A stretch of DNA of 64,000 nucleotides from Falsochrobactrum shanghaiense (GCF_003149535.1 NZ_QGDB01000006.1:62001-126000); one strand, 5' to 3'. Shown: positions 47,455-57,727, numbered from the stretch's first letter. The notes: a model not told the origin generated them from the letters alone. Program-made: numbers and translations.

Positions 47455-47555
47455 GCGTGTCGCGATCTTTCAGATTCGTTTCTTACGCTTCAAGTTTTGC
47501 TTTATCGCATTATCCAAACGTAAAACCGTTTCACACTTTTGCTGGAAATGCTCTA
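47455..47555. repeat. Intergenic repeat between trcR and the WYL gene
   Basis: Contains GTGTCGCGATCTTTCAGATT (same block as the left end of the 43715 repeat) and then AAAACCGTTTCACACTTTTG...GAAATGCTCTA (same as 5265-5303). It therefore links the two repeat types. Its right edge CTA (47553-47555) is the stop of the WYL gene on the minus strand. Confidence 0.8.
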
Positions 47556-48254
47556 ATCTTTGAACGCGTTATATTCGCTCGATTCCATCTGCCGGTAGAA
47601 GTCCTTGAGCGTTTTGCCGCGCTCGGAGTGAAAATTGCGACCGGCATTATTGGCTTCAAGGATGCGGTCGGTGCGGAACGTACGAAATGCATCGCGCAAT
47701 TCGCACCAGCCGATCACCGTCCATACCTTGCCCCAGAACCACAAGCCCAAAGGGCGAATATCGCGCTCGCTTTCTTTTGCCTCCAGATCGCGATAGCGGA
47801 TATTGAGGACATTGCTCCGGTCGACGGCGCGTTCAACGGTATCGATAATGTGGCGTTCACCCTCGCTGATGCTGGTGGAGGGGGAGTGAATCTGCGTTCC
47901 GGTGATCCGCATACGCTCCTGTCTGGGCAAGACCGCTTCAATCTTGACCAGAGCTTCTTCCGCGCCCCGCGCCATGGAAGCACCGCCCCAGGCGCGGACC
48001 AGACGCGCCCCGGCAACCAGTGCGACGATCTCATCGCGGGTGAACATCAGCGGCGGCAGCTCGAAACCCTGACGCAATAAATAGCCGACGCCCGCTTCAC
48101 CGTCGATGGGTACTCCCGTCGATTGCAGATCGGCTATATCGCGGTAAATCGTGCGTTCGGAGACTTCCAGCCGTTCGGCAAGCTGGTGCGCGGTGACGAG
48201 CCTGCCACCGCGCAGGTGCTGAACTATCTGAAACAGGCGATCGGCGCGACGCAT
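47553..48254 (-). CDS. WYL-domain transcriptional regulator (DeoR-like HTH)
   Basis: A 233-residue regulator. The N-terminal winged HTH is RLVTAHQLAERLEVSERTIYRDIADLQSTG (read in parts); the C-terminal WYL domain (about 130-225) contains LNIRYRD, LWFWGKVWTVIGWCEL and FRTFRTDRI. WYL regulators sense small ligands, often nucleic acids or nucleotides. The ATG at 48254 has AGGA before it and lies seven bases after the stop of a 57-residue gene, so the two are an operon. Confidence 0.9.
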   Translation of the reverse strand: MRRADRLFQIVQHLRGGRLVTAHQLAERLEVSERTIYRDIADLQSTGVPIDGEAGVGYLLRQGFELPPLMFTRDEIVALVAGARLVRAWGGASMARGAEEALVKIEAVLPRQERMRITGTQIHSPSTSISEGERHIIDTVERAVDRSNVLNIRYRDLEAKESERDIRPLGLWFWGKVWTVIGWCELRDAFRTFRTDRILEANNAGRNFHSERGKTLKDFYRQMESSEYNAFKD

Positions 48255-48261
48255 TGTCCTG

Positions 48262-48435
48262 TCACTCTCCTCTGCGGCACTGTTTAAGATAGCGGTCGGG
48301 CCATCCCATATCCTTGCGCAGCTCCATCGGCAGGCCATCGAGGGTGCGCTGGGTGCGCACGAAGCGGCGGCGTGCATCCTGCCTGCGTTTATAGGCCTTC
48401 AATATGGCAATCAGCGGTGCAATCGCGATAGTCAT
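48262..48435 (-). CDS. 57-residue basic protein (DUF1127-like) upstream of the WYL regulator
   Basis: Starts MTIAIAPLIAILKAYKRRQD, followed by RRRFVRTQRTL and LPMELRKDMGWPDRYLK; ends CRRGE. GGGAG lies 9 bases before the ATG at 48435. The short hydrophobic start, basic middle and LRKDMGW block resemble small DUF1127-type proteins of Rhizobiales. The stop is seven bases from the start of the WYL gene. Codon usage fits neighbouring genes. Function unknown. Confidence 0.75.
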   Translation of the reverse strand: MTIAIAPLIAILKAYKRRQDARRRFVRTQRTLDGLPMELRKDMGWPDRYLKQCRRGE

Positions 48436-48494
48436 GGCAAATCTCCCTCATTCGTGGAAACGCACTATCGCATAGTCCTCCTGACAACCTTCTG

Positions 48495-49277
48495 TCAGGA
48501 GGGTGGAACGATATAACCGGATGCCTGCCGCCCGCCATCCGCATAAATCGTCTGGCCGGTCACGTAACTTGCATCGGGTGAGGCGAGGAAGGATGCGATT
48601 GCGGCTATCTCATCGGGCTGGCCGATGCCGCCTGTTGGTGCAGGCGATGTTGCGGGGCCGGTATTTTCGTTGCCGGGATCAAGTGCGGAAAGCATATCCG
48701 TCTCGACGGGACCGGGGCCGATACCATTTACGCGAATGCCCCATTGGGTCAGCGCCGCCGCCATTGCGCGGGTAAGCTGGTTCAGGCCGCCCTTGGAAAC
48801 GGCGTATGCCAGATGGCCCGGCAGGGCGGTCAATGCGTTCAGCGAGGATATATTGATGATGGTGCCTGCATCCGCACCCGCCTCCACCTGTGCGACCATG
48901 CGTCTGGCGGCTGCCTGCCCGCACAGGAATGCCCCTTTGAGATTGACGCGCAGGACGCGGTCGAAATCCGCTTCCTTGAGATCAAGGAAAGCCGCCTGAT
49001 GCGTGATTGCGGCATTGTTGACGAAAATATCGAGCCTGCCCATGCTGGTGGCGGTATAGGTCAGCATGTTGTGAATATCCAGCTTGTCGCCGACATCGGC
49101 GGCAACAGGCTCGATATTGCCATATTGTTCAAGCTCCCTGGCCGCGCGGGACGCTGCCGCGCTATTTACGTCCGACAGGACGACGCTTGCGCCGTCCATC
49201 AGAAAACGCTTCGCTATCGCATAGCCGATGCCGCGCGCTGCTCCCGTGACGATTGCTACCTTGCCTTCCAGCCGCAT
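48495..49277 (-). CDS. SDR-family oxidoreductase
   Basis: A 260-residue short-chain dehydrogenase: TGAARGIG at residues 11-18, NNAAITHQAAF, catalytic Ser in INISSLNALTALPG, and Tyr-x3-Lys in LAYAVSKGG. The C-terminal block ASYVTGQTIYADGGRQASGYI is typical. Homologues act on sugars or hydroxy-acids; substrate unknown. The ATG at 49277 has CGGAGTG in front. It is 53 bases after the prpE stop on the same strand and may be co-transcribed. Confidence 0.88.
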   Translation of the reverse strand: MRLEGKVAIVTGAARGIGYAIAKRFLMDGASVVLSDVNSAAASRAARELEQYGNIEPVAADVGDKLDIHNMLTYTATSMGRLDIFVNNAAITHQAAFLDLKEADFDRVLRVNLKGAFLCGQAAARRMVAQVEAGADAGTIINISSLNALTALPGHLAYAVSKGGLNQLTRAMAAALTQWGIRVNGIGPGPVETDMLSALDPGNENTGPATSPAPTGGIGQPDEIAAIASFLASPDASYVTGQTIYADGGRQASGYIVPPS

Positions 49278-49330
49278 GAAATCACTCCGTTTGGGGGAAG
49301 AGTGAACTTGTGCAGGCGGGCGGTCAATAG

Positions 49331-51241
49331 TCAGGCGAAGGCATGGCCGATATGCCTTTCGCGCAGGATCGCGCTTATCTCCTCTAAAATCGCCGGGTCG
49401 TCTATGGTTGCAGGCATTTTCCATTGTTCGCCATCGGCGATTTTCTGGATCGTCGAGCGCAATATCTTGCCGGAACGCGTCTTGGGCAGGCGATTGACGG
49501 TGAGGGCCAGCCGGAAAGCGGCAACGGGTCCGATCTTGTCGCGAATCATGGCCGCGCATTCCGCCTCGACCTCATGCGGGTCACGGTCGATATTGGATTT
49601 GAGCACGATGAGGCCGCAAGGAACCTGTCCCTTGAGCGGGTCGGCAATGCCCAGCACCGCGCATTCGGCGACATCGGGGTGCGAGGAGAGCACTTCCTCC
49701 ATCGCGCCCGTCGACAGGCGATGCCCGGCAACGTTGATGATGTCGTCGGTGCGGCCCATGATGTAGAGATAGCCATCCTGATCCATATAGCCGGCATCGG
49801 CTGTTTTATAGTAGCCGGGGAATTCGGAGAGATAGGCTTTGCGGAAGCGGTCATCGGCATTCCACAGCGTCGGCAGGCATCCGGGCGGCAGCGGCAGCTT
49901 GACGAGAATATTGCCAAGCTGGCCGCGTTCGACTTCATGGCCTTCATCGTCAAGCACGCGAATATCATAGCCCGGCAGACAGACCGTAGGGGAGCCATAT
50001 CTGGTCTTGAGCAGCCCCAGACCCAGCGGGTTTGCCACCATCGGCCAGCCGCTTTCCGTCTGCCACCAATGATCGATGACCGGACATTTCAGCAGGTTTT
50101 CCGCCCAGTTGATCGTATCGGGGTCGGCGCGCTCTCCGGCCAGAAAGAGTGCGCGGAGTTTCGACAGATCGTAGTGACGAACGAATTTTCCGTCCGCGTC
50201 CTCTTTCTTGATGGCGCGCAGGGCCGTGGGGGCGGTGAACATCACTTCGACGCCATGCTCGGCGGCGATGCGCCAGTACGTGCCTGCGTCGGGCGTACCG
50301 ATGGGTTTGCCCTCGAAGAGAATGCTGGTGGCCCCCGCAATCAGCGGGGCATAGACAATATAGGAATGGCCGACGACCCAGCCGACATCGGATGCGGTCC
50401 AGAAGACCTGCCCGGGGCTGACGTCAAAGACGTGCTTCATCGACCAGGCCAGCGCGACCATATGGCCACCATTGTCGCGCACCACGCCTTTGGGTTCGCC
50501 CGTGGTTCCGGATGTATAAAGCACATAGAGCGGGTCGGTGGCCTCGACCGGCGTGCAGGGAATGTGGCGACCGCGCGCAGCGTCCACTGCGGCCCGGTAA
50601 TCGATGTCGCGACCCTCGAGCGGATTATGCGCATGTTCGGGGCGTTGCAGGATGATGCAATGCGCAACCTTGTGGCGCGCCTGATCAATGGCCTTGTCGA
50701 GCATGTCCTGATAGGGCACCACGCGCGACGGCTCGATGCCGCAGGAAGCGGCGATGATCATGACCGGCTGCGCATCGTCGATGCGGGTTGCCAGTTCTGT
50801 GGCGGCGAAACCGCCAAAGACCACGGAATGCACCGCGCCGATGCGCGCGCATGCCAGCATGGCGGCGGCAGCTTCCGGCACCATGGGCATATAGATGATG
50901 ATGCGATCGCCTTTTTTAACGCCATGGTCAATCATGACGGCGGCAAGCGCCTCGACCTCTGCGAGCAATTCGCGATAGCTGATCTTGCGCACCCGGTTGG
51001 TGACGGGACTTTCATGGATCAGCGCGTTCTGGTCTCCCCGCCCGTTGGCCACATGGCGGTCGAGTGCATTATAGCAGGTATTGCATTGTCCCCCGACAAA
51101 CCAGCGGCCATAAACGCCCTGATCGCCCGCAAAGACCTGCTCATAGGGCGTGAACCAGTCGATTGCCTTGGCGGCGTCCGCCCAGAAGACTTCCGGGTTG
51201 CTCTGCCATGCTCCGTATATTTCGGCATATTTTGAAGTCAT
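49331..51241 (-). CDS. prpE: Propionyl-CoA synthetase (acyl-AMP ligase)
   Basis: A 636-residue AMP-forming acyl-CoA ligase. The ATP loop is YVLYTSGTTGEPKGV, adenine-site HWWQTESGWP, the hinge region YYKTADAGYMDQDGYLYIMGR, and the regulatory lysine in LPKTRSGKILR. The overall sequence fits PrpE better than acetyl-CoA synthetase: the N-terminal start is MTSKYAEIYGAWQSNPEVFW. Propionate enters metabolism through it. GGAGGAG precedes the ATG at 51241. Confidence 0.9.
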   Translation of the reverse strand: MTSKYAEIYGAWQSNPEVFWADAAKAIDWFTPYEQVFAGDQGVYGRWFVGGQCNTCYNALDRHVANGRGDQNALIHESPVTNRVRKISYRELLAEVEALAAVMIDHGVKKGDRIIIYMPMVPEAAAAMLACARIGAVHSVVFGGFAATELATRIDDAQPVMIIAASCGIEPSRVVPYQDMLDKAIDQARHKVAHCIILQRPEHAHNPLEGRDIDYRAAVDAARGRHIPCTPVEATDPLYVLYTSGTTGEPKGVVRDNGGHMVALAWSMKHVFDVSPGQVFWTASDVGWVVGHSYIVYAPLIAGATSILFEGKPIGTPDAGTYWRIAAEHGVEVMFTAPTALRAIKKEDADGKFVRHYDLSKLRALFLAGERADPDTINWAENLLKCPVIDHWWQTESGWPMVANPLGLGLLKTRYGSPTVCLPGYDIRVLDDEGHEVERGQLGNILVKLPLPPGCLPTLWNADDRFRKAYLSEFPGYYKTADAGYMDQDGYLYIMGRTDDIINVAGHRLSTGAMEEVLSSHPDVAECAVLGIADPLKGQVPCGLIVLKSNIDRDPHEVEAECAAMIRDKIGPVAAFRLALTVNRLPKTRSGKILRSTIQKIADGEQWKMPATIDDPAILEEISAILRERHIGHAFA

Positions 51242-51493
51242 ATTGCTCCTCCGCACAACACGCCTCGCTCTTTTCGAAGAATAGCAAGCGTGATCCTGAG
51301 TGAGAAGCACATAATCCGCTGGCGGACCTCCTCCATGGCTTCTCATCCTCGCTGGTGCCAGTTAAGCAAAGCAGCAAGCCCGCGTCCATCGAACTTAAGA
51401 TTGATACGCGATTAAAGCGGGGCGGGCGCTGTGGCGGCTTGCAGCTTTGGCATGGCTGCGGCACAAGAGAGTTGAAATGATAAAAGGTGTGCC

Positions 51494-51664
51494 GTGACAA
51501 AGATATTGCCCGTGCTGCTTCTTATGCTGATGGGACTGCACATTATCAAGCCATTGGGGCTTCCCGGGCTGCGGCGGCGCAGTGATTTCTGGAAAATCGC
51601 GGTTCTCGCCCTTTTCATCATGGCGCTGATCGTCGGCTTTCATCTTTCCGATAGACCGGTTTAA
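51494..51664 (+). CDS. 56-residue membrane protein
   Basis: GTG start at 51494 with AAAGGTG before it. The product has two hydrophobic segments: TKILPVLLLMLMGLHIIK at the start and WKIAVLALFIMALIVGF toward the end, joined by a basic loop (GLRRRSDF). It is followed 126 bases later by the PQQ-type dehydrogenase gene. Size, composition and ribosome site support a real gene, but no family is recognised. Confidence 0.55.
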   Translation: MTKILPVLLLMLMGLHIIKPLGLPGLRRRSDFWKIAVLALFIMALIVGFHLSDRPV

Positions 51665-51790
51665 GGACGGCAGCAGAAAGAACCGGGCCGCACCCGCCTT
51701 GATAAATAATGTTGAAGGGCAGGCCGCGTCACGCTTTTGACATTAATGTCGCCGATCCCCATTTGGTGGATAGCAGACACAGGAGGAGAA

Positions 51791-52939
51791 ATGCGCCGGG
51801 TCCTTACAAGCCTTTCGATGCTTCTGGGAGCATCCATGCTCATTCTTGCGCCGCATTTTGTCCGCGCGGAAAGCATCAATGCCGGTGAACGGGTTGCCAA
51901 GGCCGAAGCACCCTTCAACGTCACTTCCATTGCTGAATTCGATACGCCCTGGGCGATTGCGTTTCTGCCTGATGGCCGGCTGCTTCTTACGGAAAAAGGC
52001 GGCAGGATTTTCATCGTGACCCAGGAAGGCCAAAAGACCGAGGTAGCCGGTGTTCCCGAGGTTGCCGCCACGGGGCAGAACGGATTGCTTGATATTGCGC
52101 CCGCACCGGATTTCAAGACGAGCAGGGCAGTTTATTTTACATTCAACGCACCAGCGAAGGGCGGCAGCTATGTGATCCTCGTGCGCGCCGTGCTCAACGA
52201 GGATGGCGGCAAGGCGGTGCTTGAGGACAGAACCGCGATTTGGGAACAGGCAACGGTCGCGCGCGGCGGGCAACCGGGTGGCATCATCACCTTCACGCCG
52301 GATGGCAAGCATCTGTTTCTGAGCGTCGGGGACCGGATGGAGCCTGCAAGCGCGCAGGATGACAACGCGCCGATGGGCAAGATCTTGCGGATGAACCCCG
52401 ATGGCTCCGTACCGGCGGATAATCCTTATGCGAATGAAGGCGGTATCAGAGCGCTCACCTGGTCGACCGGGCATCGCAATCCCTATGGGCTTGCTTTCGC
52501 GGCGGACGGGAAATTATGGGAACACGAAATGGGACCGCGCGGCGGAGATGAGTTCAATCTCATCAAGCCGGGTCTCAATTATGGCTGGCCCGTTGTCTCC
52601 AATGGCGACAATTACAGCGGCAGGCCGATACCGCGCCACAGCACCCGACCGGAATTCGAGGCTCCGCCCCTGTTCTGGACGCCGGTGATCGCTCCGGCAG
52701 GACTGGTTTTCTATGAAGGCAAGATGTTTGCGGACTGGGACGGGTCGGCGCTGATCGGCGCTCTTTCATCCATGGCCTTGGTGCGGGTTGTCATAAACAG
52801 CGACGGTCAGCCCGATGAGGTCGAGCGCTTCGCCATGGAAAACCGCATCCGCGATGTCGCGGTTGCTTCCGACGGCGCGATCTGGCTGATCGAGGATGAC
52901 AATCCGGGGCGCTTGCTGCGGCTGACGCCAAAGGAATAA
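51791..52939 (+). CDS. PQQ-dependent sugar dehydrogenase (soluble glucose/sorbosone dehydrogenase type)
   Basis: A 382-residue periplasmic protein. A signal peptide (MRRVLTSLSMLLGASMLILA to RAES) precedes a six-bladed beta-propeller. Family motifs: PWAIAFLPDGRLLLTEKGG and GQNGLLDIAPAP, GHRNPYGLAF, and EHEMGPRGGDEFN. These Asd-type aldose sugar dehydrogenases use PQQ in the family; no PQQ synthesis gene is nearby. AGGAGGAGAA sits directly before the ATG at 51791, a strong ribosome site. Confidence 0.9.
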   Translation: MRRVLTSLSMLLGASMLILAPHFVRAESINAGERVAKAEAPFNVTSIAEFDTPWAIAFLPDGRLLLTEKGGRIFIVTQEGQKTEVAGVPEVAATGQNGLLDIAPAPDFKTSRAVYFTFNAPAKGGSYVILVRAVLNEDGGKAVLEDRTAIWEQATVARGGQPGGIITFTPDGKHLFLSVGDRMEPASAQDDNAPMGKILRMNPDGSVPADNPYANEGGIRALTWSTGHRNPYGLAFAADGKLWEHEMGPRGGDEFNLIKPGLNYGWPVVSNGDNYSGRPIPRHSTRPEFEAPPLFWTPVIAPAGLVFYEGKMFADWDGSALIGALSSMALVRVVINSDGQPDEVERFAMENRIRDVAVASDGAIWLIEDDNPGRLLRLTPKE

Positions 52940-52960
52940 GCCCGGCTGAACCGGGCTTAT
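52938..52960. terminator. Hairpin between the sugar dehydrogenase and pgk
   Basis: Stem TAAGCCCGG/CCGGGCTTA with a CTGAA loop; its left edge overlaps the TAA stop of the dehydrogenase. There is no long T-tract, but it lies between two convergent genes. Confidence 0.65.
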
Positions 52961-52964
52961 CGAT

Positions 52965-54155
52965 CTATTTCTTCAATACATTCACACCGGGAAGCGGCTT
53001 GCCTTCCATCCATTCGAGGAAAGCGCCGCCAGCGGTTGAAATATAGGTGAAGTCATCAGCCACGCCCGCATGGTTGAGGGCTGCGACCGTGTCACCACCG
53101 CCGCCGACCGAAACCAGCTTGCCCGCTTTGGTGCGTTCGGCAACATGCCGGGCCGTCTTGACGGTTGCCGTATCGAAGGGACGCAGTTCAAATGCGCCGA
53201 GCGGGCCATTCCAGATGAGCGTTGCCGCGTCGTCTACGGCGGAGGCGATCAGGTCCGTGGACAGGCTGCCCGCATCGAGAATCATGCCGTCAGCGGGGAT
53301 CGCATCGACACCATAGGTCTGGTTGGGTGTGTCGGCGGCAAAATGCCAGCCCACCACCGCGTCAACCGGCAGGATGATGGCGCATTTCGTCTTTTCCGCC
53401 TTGGCCATGATGTCGCGTGCGGTCTGCGCGAGATCGTGTTCGCAAAGCGATTTGCCGACATCGCGGCCCTGGGCTGCGAGAAATGTATTGGCCATGCCGC
53501 CGCCGATAACCAGCGCATCGACCTTTTCGATCAGGTTGGAAAGCAGGTCGAGCTTGGTTGAAACCTTGGCACCGCCGACAATCGCAACAACGGGGCGAGC
53601 CGGGTCGCCGAGGCCCTTTTCCAGCGCTTCAAGCTCCGCCTGCATGGCGCGACCGGCATAGGCTGGCAGGACATGAGCAAGTCCTTCCGTCGATGCATGG
53701 GCACGATGGGCGGCGGAAAAGGCGTCATTGACGTAAAGATCGCCATTGGCGGCGAGGGCCTGCACGAATTCCGGGTCGTTCTTTTCCTCACCCTTGTGGA
53801 AACGGGTGTTTTCGAGAAGCAGAATGTCGCCATCCTTGAGCGCATCGATTGCGGCTTTGGCCTTGTCGCCAATGCAGTCGGCCGCGAAGTGAACCGCGTG
53901 ACCGAGCACTTTTGCGAGCGGCTTGACGACCTGCTTGAGCGAATTTTCATCCGATGCAACGCCCTTGGGGCGACCAAAATGCGCAAGGAGAATGACCTTC
54001 GCGCCCTTTTTTGCCAGTTCCTCAATGGTCGGCACGATGCGTTCGATGCGGGTCAGATCGGTGACTTCTCCGCCGGCCATCGGCACGTTGAGATCAACGC
54101 GGACCAGAACGCGTTTTGATTTGACGTCGGCATCATCCAGCGTGCGAAAACCCAT
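52965..54155 (-). CDS. pgk: Phosphoglycerate kinase
   Basis: A 396-residue glycolytic enzyme. N-terminal [33 protein letters not shown], and the ATP-domain motif [14 protein letters not shown]; the C-terminal [12 protein letters not shown] is the usual glycine-rich loop. It acts after gap in the triose-phosphate pathway. Its gene follows gap on the same strand with a weak hairpin between. Confidence 0.96.
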   Translation of the reverse strand: MGFRTLDDADVKSKRVLVRVDLNVPMAGGEVTDLTRIERIVPTIEELAKKGAKVILLAHFGRPKGVASDENSLKQVVKPLAKVLGHAVHFAADCIGDKAKAAIDALKDGDILLLENTRFHKGEEKNDPEFVQALAANGDLYVNDAFSAAHRAHASTEGLAHVLPAYAGRAMQAELEALEKGLGDPARPVVAIVGGAKVSTKLDLLSNLIEKVDALVIGGGMANTFLAAQGRDVGKSLCEHDLAQTARDIMAKAEKTKCAIILPVDAVVGWHFAADTPNQTYGVDAIPADGMILDAGSLSTDLIASAVDDAATLIWNGPLGAFELRPFDTATVKTARHVAERTKAGKLVSVGGGGDTVAALNHAGVADDFTYISTAGGAFLEWMEGKPLPGVNVLKK

Positions 54156-54187
54156 CAGCCTATCCTCGAAATGTCATAAAAGAGAAA

Positions 54188-54213
54188 AGCGCCCCTCGTG
54201 GGAGAGGGGCGCT
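54188..54213 (-). terminator. Hairpin between gap and pgk
   Basis: Stem AGCGCCCCTC/GAGGGGCGCT, read on the minus strand and followed by TTTTCTCTTTT. It lies six bases after the gap stop and may attenuate read-through into pgk. Confidence 0.75.
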
Positions 54214-54218
54214 GATAA

Positions 54219-55226
54219 TCAGATCAGCTTGCCCATGGCGACAGCGGTGTCGCTCATGCGGTTGGAGAAGCCCCATTCATTGTCGTACCACGACATCACG
54301 CGCACCAGATTGCCCTCGATGACCTTGGTCTGGTCGAGCGCGAAGGTGGACGATGCCGGATTGTGGTTGAGGTCGATGGAGACGAGCGGGTCCTTGGTGA
54401 AGGCCAGAATGCCCTTGAGTGGGCCTTCGGAGGCTGCAACGAGAGCAGCGTTCACTTCATCGACGGTCACGTTCTTTTTGGCGATGAACTTGAAGTCGAT
54501 GACCGAAACATTCGGGGTGGGAACGCGGATCGACGTGCCGTCAAGCTTGCCCTTGAGTTCCGGCAGAACGAGGCCGACAGCCTTGGCGGCACCCGTCGAG
54601 GTGGGGATCATCGACATGGCGGCAGCACGCGCGCGGTAAAGATCCTTGTGCATGGTGTCGAGGGTCGGCTGGTCGCCCGTATAGGCGTGGATCGTCGTCA
54701 TGAAGCCTTTTTCGATGCCGAAAGCCTCGTTGAGGATCATGGCCACCGGGGCAAGGCAGTTGGTGGTGCACGAAGCGTTGGAGACGACGATGTGGTCCTT
54801 GGTCAGCTTGTCGTGATTGACGCCGTAAACGACGGTCAGGTCGGCGCCATCGCCGGGAGCCGAAACGAGCACGCGCTTGGCGCCTGCTTCCAGATGCAGG
54901 GCCGCCTTGTCGCGGGCGGTGAAGATGCCGGTGCACTCAAGAGCGATGTCGACGCCTTCTTCCTTCCACGGCAGTTCAGCCGGGTTGCGGACGGCATGGA
55001 CCTTGATCGGGCCATAGCCGACGTCGATGGTGTCGCCAGCGACCTTTACTTCATGGGGGAAACGGCCATGGACGCTGTCATAGCGCAGAAGATGCGCATT
55101 GGTTTCGACCGGGCCGAGATCGTTGATCGCAACGACCTGAATATCGGTGCGGCCCGATTCCACGATGGCGCGGAGAACATTGCGGCCAATGCGGCCAAAA
55201 CCGTTGATTGCGACGCGAACTGCCAT
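54219..55226 (-). CDS. gap: Glyceraldehyde-3-phosphate dehydrogenase
   Basis: A 335-residue enzyme. NAD site [17 protein letters not shown] at the N-terminus, catalytic cysteine in [12 protein letters not shown], and [20 protein letters not shown]. The ATG at 55226 ([14 protein letters not shown]) has GGGAG upstream; the longer upstream frame is not family-like. It sits between tkt and pgk, all on the minus strand. Confidence 0.97.
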   Translation of the reverse strand: MAVRVAINGFGRIGRNVLRAIVESGRTDIQVVAINDLGPVETNAHLLRYDSVHGRFPHEVKVAGDTIDVGYGPIKVHAVRNPAELPWKEEGVDIALECTGIFTARDKAALHLEAGAKRVLVSAPGDGADLTVVYGVNHDKLTKDHIVVSNASCTTNCLAPVAMILNEAFGIEKGFMTTIHAYTGDQPTLDTMHKDLYRARAAAMSMIPTSTGAAKAVGLVLPELKGKLDGTSIRVPTPNVSVIDFKFIAKKNVTVDEVNAALVAASEGPLKGILAFTKDPLVSIDLNHNPASSTFALDQTKVIEGNLVRVMSWYDNEWGFSNRMSDTAVAMGKLI

Positions 55227-55291
55227 TTTCTCTAAATCTCCCGACGGGGTTCTGCATATGGTGCGGTTGGGTAATCCGGACTGGAAAGACA

Positions 55292-55319
55292 AACGCCGGC
55301 GTTTTGCGACACCGGCGTT
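55292..55319 (-). terminator. Hairpin between tkt and gap
   Basis: Stem AACGCCGG/CCGGCGTT with a 12-base loop; on the minus strand it is followed by TTTGTCTTT. It lies just after the tkt stop. Confidence 0.7.
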
Positions 55320-55326
55320 CCAAAAA

Positions 55327-57321
55327 TCATGCGGCGGCGTTGAGCTTCTTTTCCGCAGCCTCGGCGGCATGTTCCGCCGTGATGCCGAAATGCTTGTAGA
55401 GATCGCTGATCTCTCCGGAAGCGCCAAAGCCCTTCATGCCGATAAAGACGCCGTTTTCGCCGATAAAGCGCTCCCAGCCCAGTGAAATCGCCGCTTCAAT
55501 GGCGATCTTGACCGGCGCATTGCCAAGCGTTGCCTGCTTGTATGCGTCGCTCTGCTCTTCAAAAAGCTCAAAGCAGGGGACGGAAACCACGCGGGTCGCA
55601 ATGCCCTTGGCTTCGAGCAGATCGCGCGCTTTCAGGGCGATTTCCACTTCCGAGCCGGATGCGAAGATCGTGACCTTGGCGTCGCTGCTTGCGGCGGCGA
55701 GTTCATAGGCGCCATGAGCGCAGAGGTTCTCTTCACGGTGCTCGGTGCGAACGGTCGGCAGGTTCTGGCGCGTGAGAGCCAGCGTCGAGGGGGTTTTCTT
55801 CGACTTGAGCGCCAGTTGCCAGCATTCGGCCGCTTCCACGGCGTCTGCCGGGCGGAAGACATTATGGTTGGGGATCGCGCGCAATGCCGCCAGATGTTCC
55901 ACCGGCTGGTGGGTCGGGCCGTCTTCGCCAAGTCCGATGGAATCATGCGTCATGACATAGACGACACGGATGCCCATCAGCGAGGAAAGGCGCATGGCTG
56001 GGCGGGCATAATCGGAGAAGGTCAGGAAGGTGCCGGAATAGGGAATCAGGCCGCCATGCAGCGTGATTCCATTCATCGCAGCAGCCATGCCGTGCTCGCG
56101 GATGCCGTAATGGATATAACGGCCACCATAGTTTTCCGGCGTGACGGGTTTGGTCTGGCTGGTCTTGGTGTTGTTGGAACCGGTCAGGTCGGCAGAGCCG
56201 CCGAGTGTTTCCGGCACAACGCCATTGATGACTTCCAGCGCCATTTCCGAGGATTTGCGGGTGGCGACCTTCGGCTTGTCGGCGGAAAGCTTCTTCTTGT
56301 ATTCGTTGATCGCCTCATCGAAACCGATGGGCAGATCGCCGCGCATGCGGCGCTCGAATTCGGCGCGGGTTTCAGAATCGGCAGCAGCAAGGCGCTTTTC
56401 CCATTCCTGGCGCTTCTTGGCGGCATTGAGACCGGCCACGCGCCAGGCATCGAGGATTTCCGCCGGAACGGTGAAGGGTTCGGCGGTCCAGTCAAGCGCC
56501 TTGCGGGTCGCAGCGATTTCTTCCGCGCCCAGCGGCGAGCCGTGAACCTTGTTGGTGCCAGCCTTGTTGGGCGAGCCAAAACCGATGGTCGTCTTGCAGG
56601 CGATCAGCGTCGGGCGGTCGGAAACCCGGGCCAGTTCGATGGCCTTTGCGATGGCTTCCTGATCGTGGCCGTCAACGGCCATGGTGTTCCAGCCGGAGGC
56701 GGCGAAACGGGCAGGCTGGTCGGTATTGTCGGAAAGCGTGACGGGGCCGTCGATGGAGATATTGTTATCGTCCCAGAAGACGATGAGCTTGTTGAGCTTG
56801 AGATGACCGGCAAGCGCTATGGCTTCCTGGCTGATGCCTTCCATGAGGCAGCCGTCGCCGACAAGTGCATAGGTATAGTGATCGACGAGACTGTCGCCGA
56901 ACTGCGCATTGAGAATGCGTTCCGAAAGCGCCATGCCGACAGCATTGGCGATACCCTGGCCAAGCGGGCCTGTGGTGGTTTCAATGCCTGCGGCGTGGCC
57001 ATATTCAGGATGGCCTGCGGTGCGCGCGCCAAGCTGACGGAAGTTCCTGATCTCATCGATGGAAATATCTTCGTAGCCCGAAAGATACAGAAGCGAATAA
57101 AGCAGCATCGAGCCATGACCGGCGGAAAGCACGAAACGGTCGCGATCGGGCCAATGCGGGTTCTGCGGATCGTGCGAAAGAAAGCGGGTATAAAGCGTGG
57201 TCGCAATGTCGGCTGCGCCCATCGGCAGGCCGGGATGGCCGGAATTCGCCTTTTCAACCGCATCCATAGAGAGGAAGCGGATTGCATTGGCCATCTGGTT
57301 CTGTTTGTCGGAATTGGTCAT
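55327..57321 (-). CDS. tkt: Transketolase
   Basis: A 664-residue TPP-dependent enzyme of the pentose phosphate pathway. Motifs: [18 protein letters not shown] near the N-terminus, TPP site [14 protein letters not shown], and the second-domain block [22 protein letters not shown] (read in parts). It exchanges two-carbon units between sugar phosphates. First of tkt-gap-pgk; ATG at 57321. Its TPP need links it to the thiamine genes in this window. Confidence 0.97.
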   Translation of the reverse strand: MTNSDKQNQMANAIRFLSMDAVEKANSGHPGLPMGAADIATTLYTRFLSHDPQNPHWPDRDRFVLSAGHGSMLLYSLLYLSGYEDISIDEIRNFRQLGARTAGHPEYGHAAGIETTTGPLGQGIANAVGMALSERILNAQFGDSLVDHYTYALVGDGCLMEGISQEAIALAGHLKLNKLIVFWDDNNISIDGPVTLSDNTDQPARFAASGWNTMAVDGHDQEAIAKAIELARVSDRPTLIACKTTIGFGSPNKAGTNKVHGSPLGAEEIAATRKALDWTAEPFTVPAEILDAWRVAGLNAAKKRQEWEKRLAAADSETRAEFERRMRGDLPIGFDEAINEYKKKLSADKPKVATRKSSEMALEVINGVVPETLGGSADLTGSNNTKTSQTKPVTPENYGGRYIHYGIREHGMAAAMNGITLHGGLIPYSGTFLTFSDYARPAMRLSSLMGIRVVYVMTHDSIGLGEDGPTHQPVEHLAALRAIPNHNVFRPADAVEAAECWQLALKSKKTPSTLALTRQNLPTVRTEHREENLCAHGAYELAAASSDAKVTIFASGSEVEIALKARDLLEAKGIATRVVSVPCFELFEEQSDAYKQATLGNAPVKIAIEAAISLGWERFIGENGVFIGMKGFGASGEISDLYKHFGITAEHAAEAAEKKLNAAA

Positions 57322-57727
57322 GGTCTCGGCCGTCTTTCCATAGAGGGTTTAACGGGGTTGCGGCGATGCCTTGTTCGGACATGGGGTCTGAACAAGGCGT
57401 TCAAACCTTGTGATCATGCTTTGAAAAAAGGCATGGGGACACATAGCACCTGCACAAGAGGAGTCAATAAATCGATGAGTTTTGCGCAGCAAACGCCGCG
57501 AGAATGCCGCAATAAAGAGAAGGAAGGGGGGCTTTCGTCGCCGAAAAGCCCTTTTTGAGCGGATAACAGTGCATGAGTCCTGACTTGGCTCCCTCATTTG
57601 TTGCTTATCACGGAGCTGATTATTACACTATTTTGAACAAAGCCGTCTGGCAGACGCGATTCGATGTCGGGGGTGCGGGGCCGGTGCGATGGACCTGAAA
57701 GCCTGTGAAACCATAGAAAGGATATGG
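57322..57727. other. Intergenic region between tkt and the DUF4164 gene
   Basis: About 400 bases between divergent genes. No protein family, RNA or strong hairpin is recognised. It must hold the promoters of tkt (minus) and of DUF4164-zapA (plus). Confidence 0.5.

Noticed and set aside
49424-51235. 603-residue open frame on the plus strand
   Set aside because: Antisense to prpE, no domain seen.
55714-57558. 614-residue open frame on the plus strand
   Set aside because: Antisense to transketolase, whose motifs are complete; the frame is a by-product of GC-rich third positions.
57349-57597. 82-residue open frame between tkt and DUF4164
   Set aside because: Basic, low-complexity sequence, no ribosome site, overlaps the probable tkt promoter.
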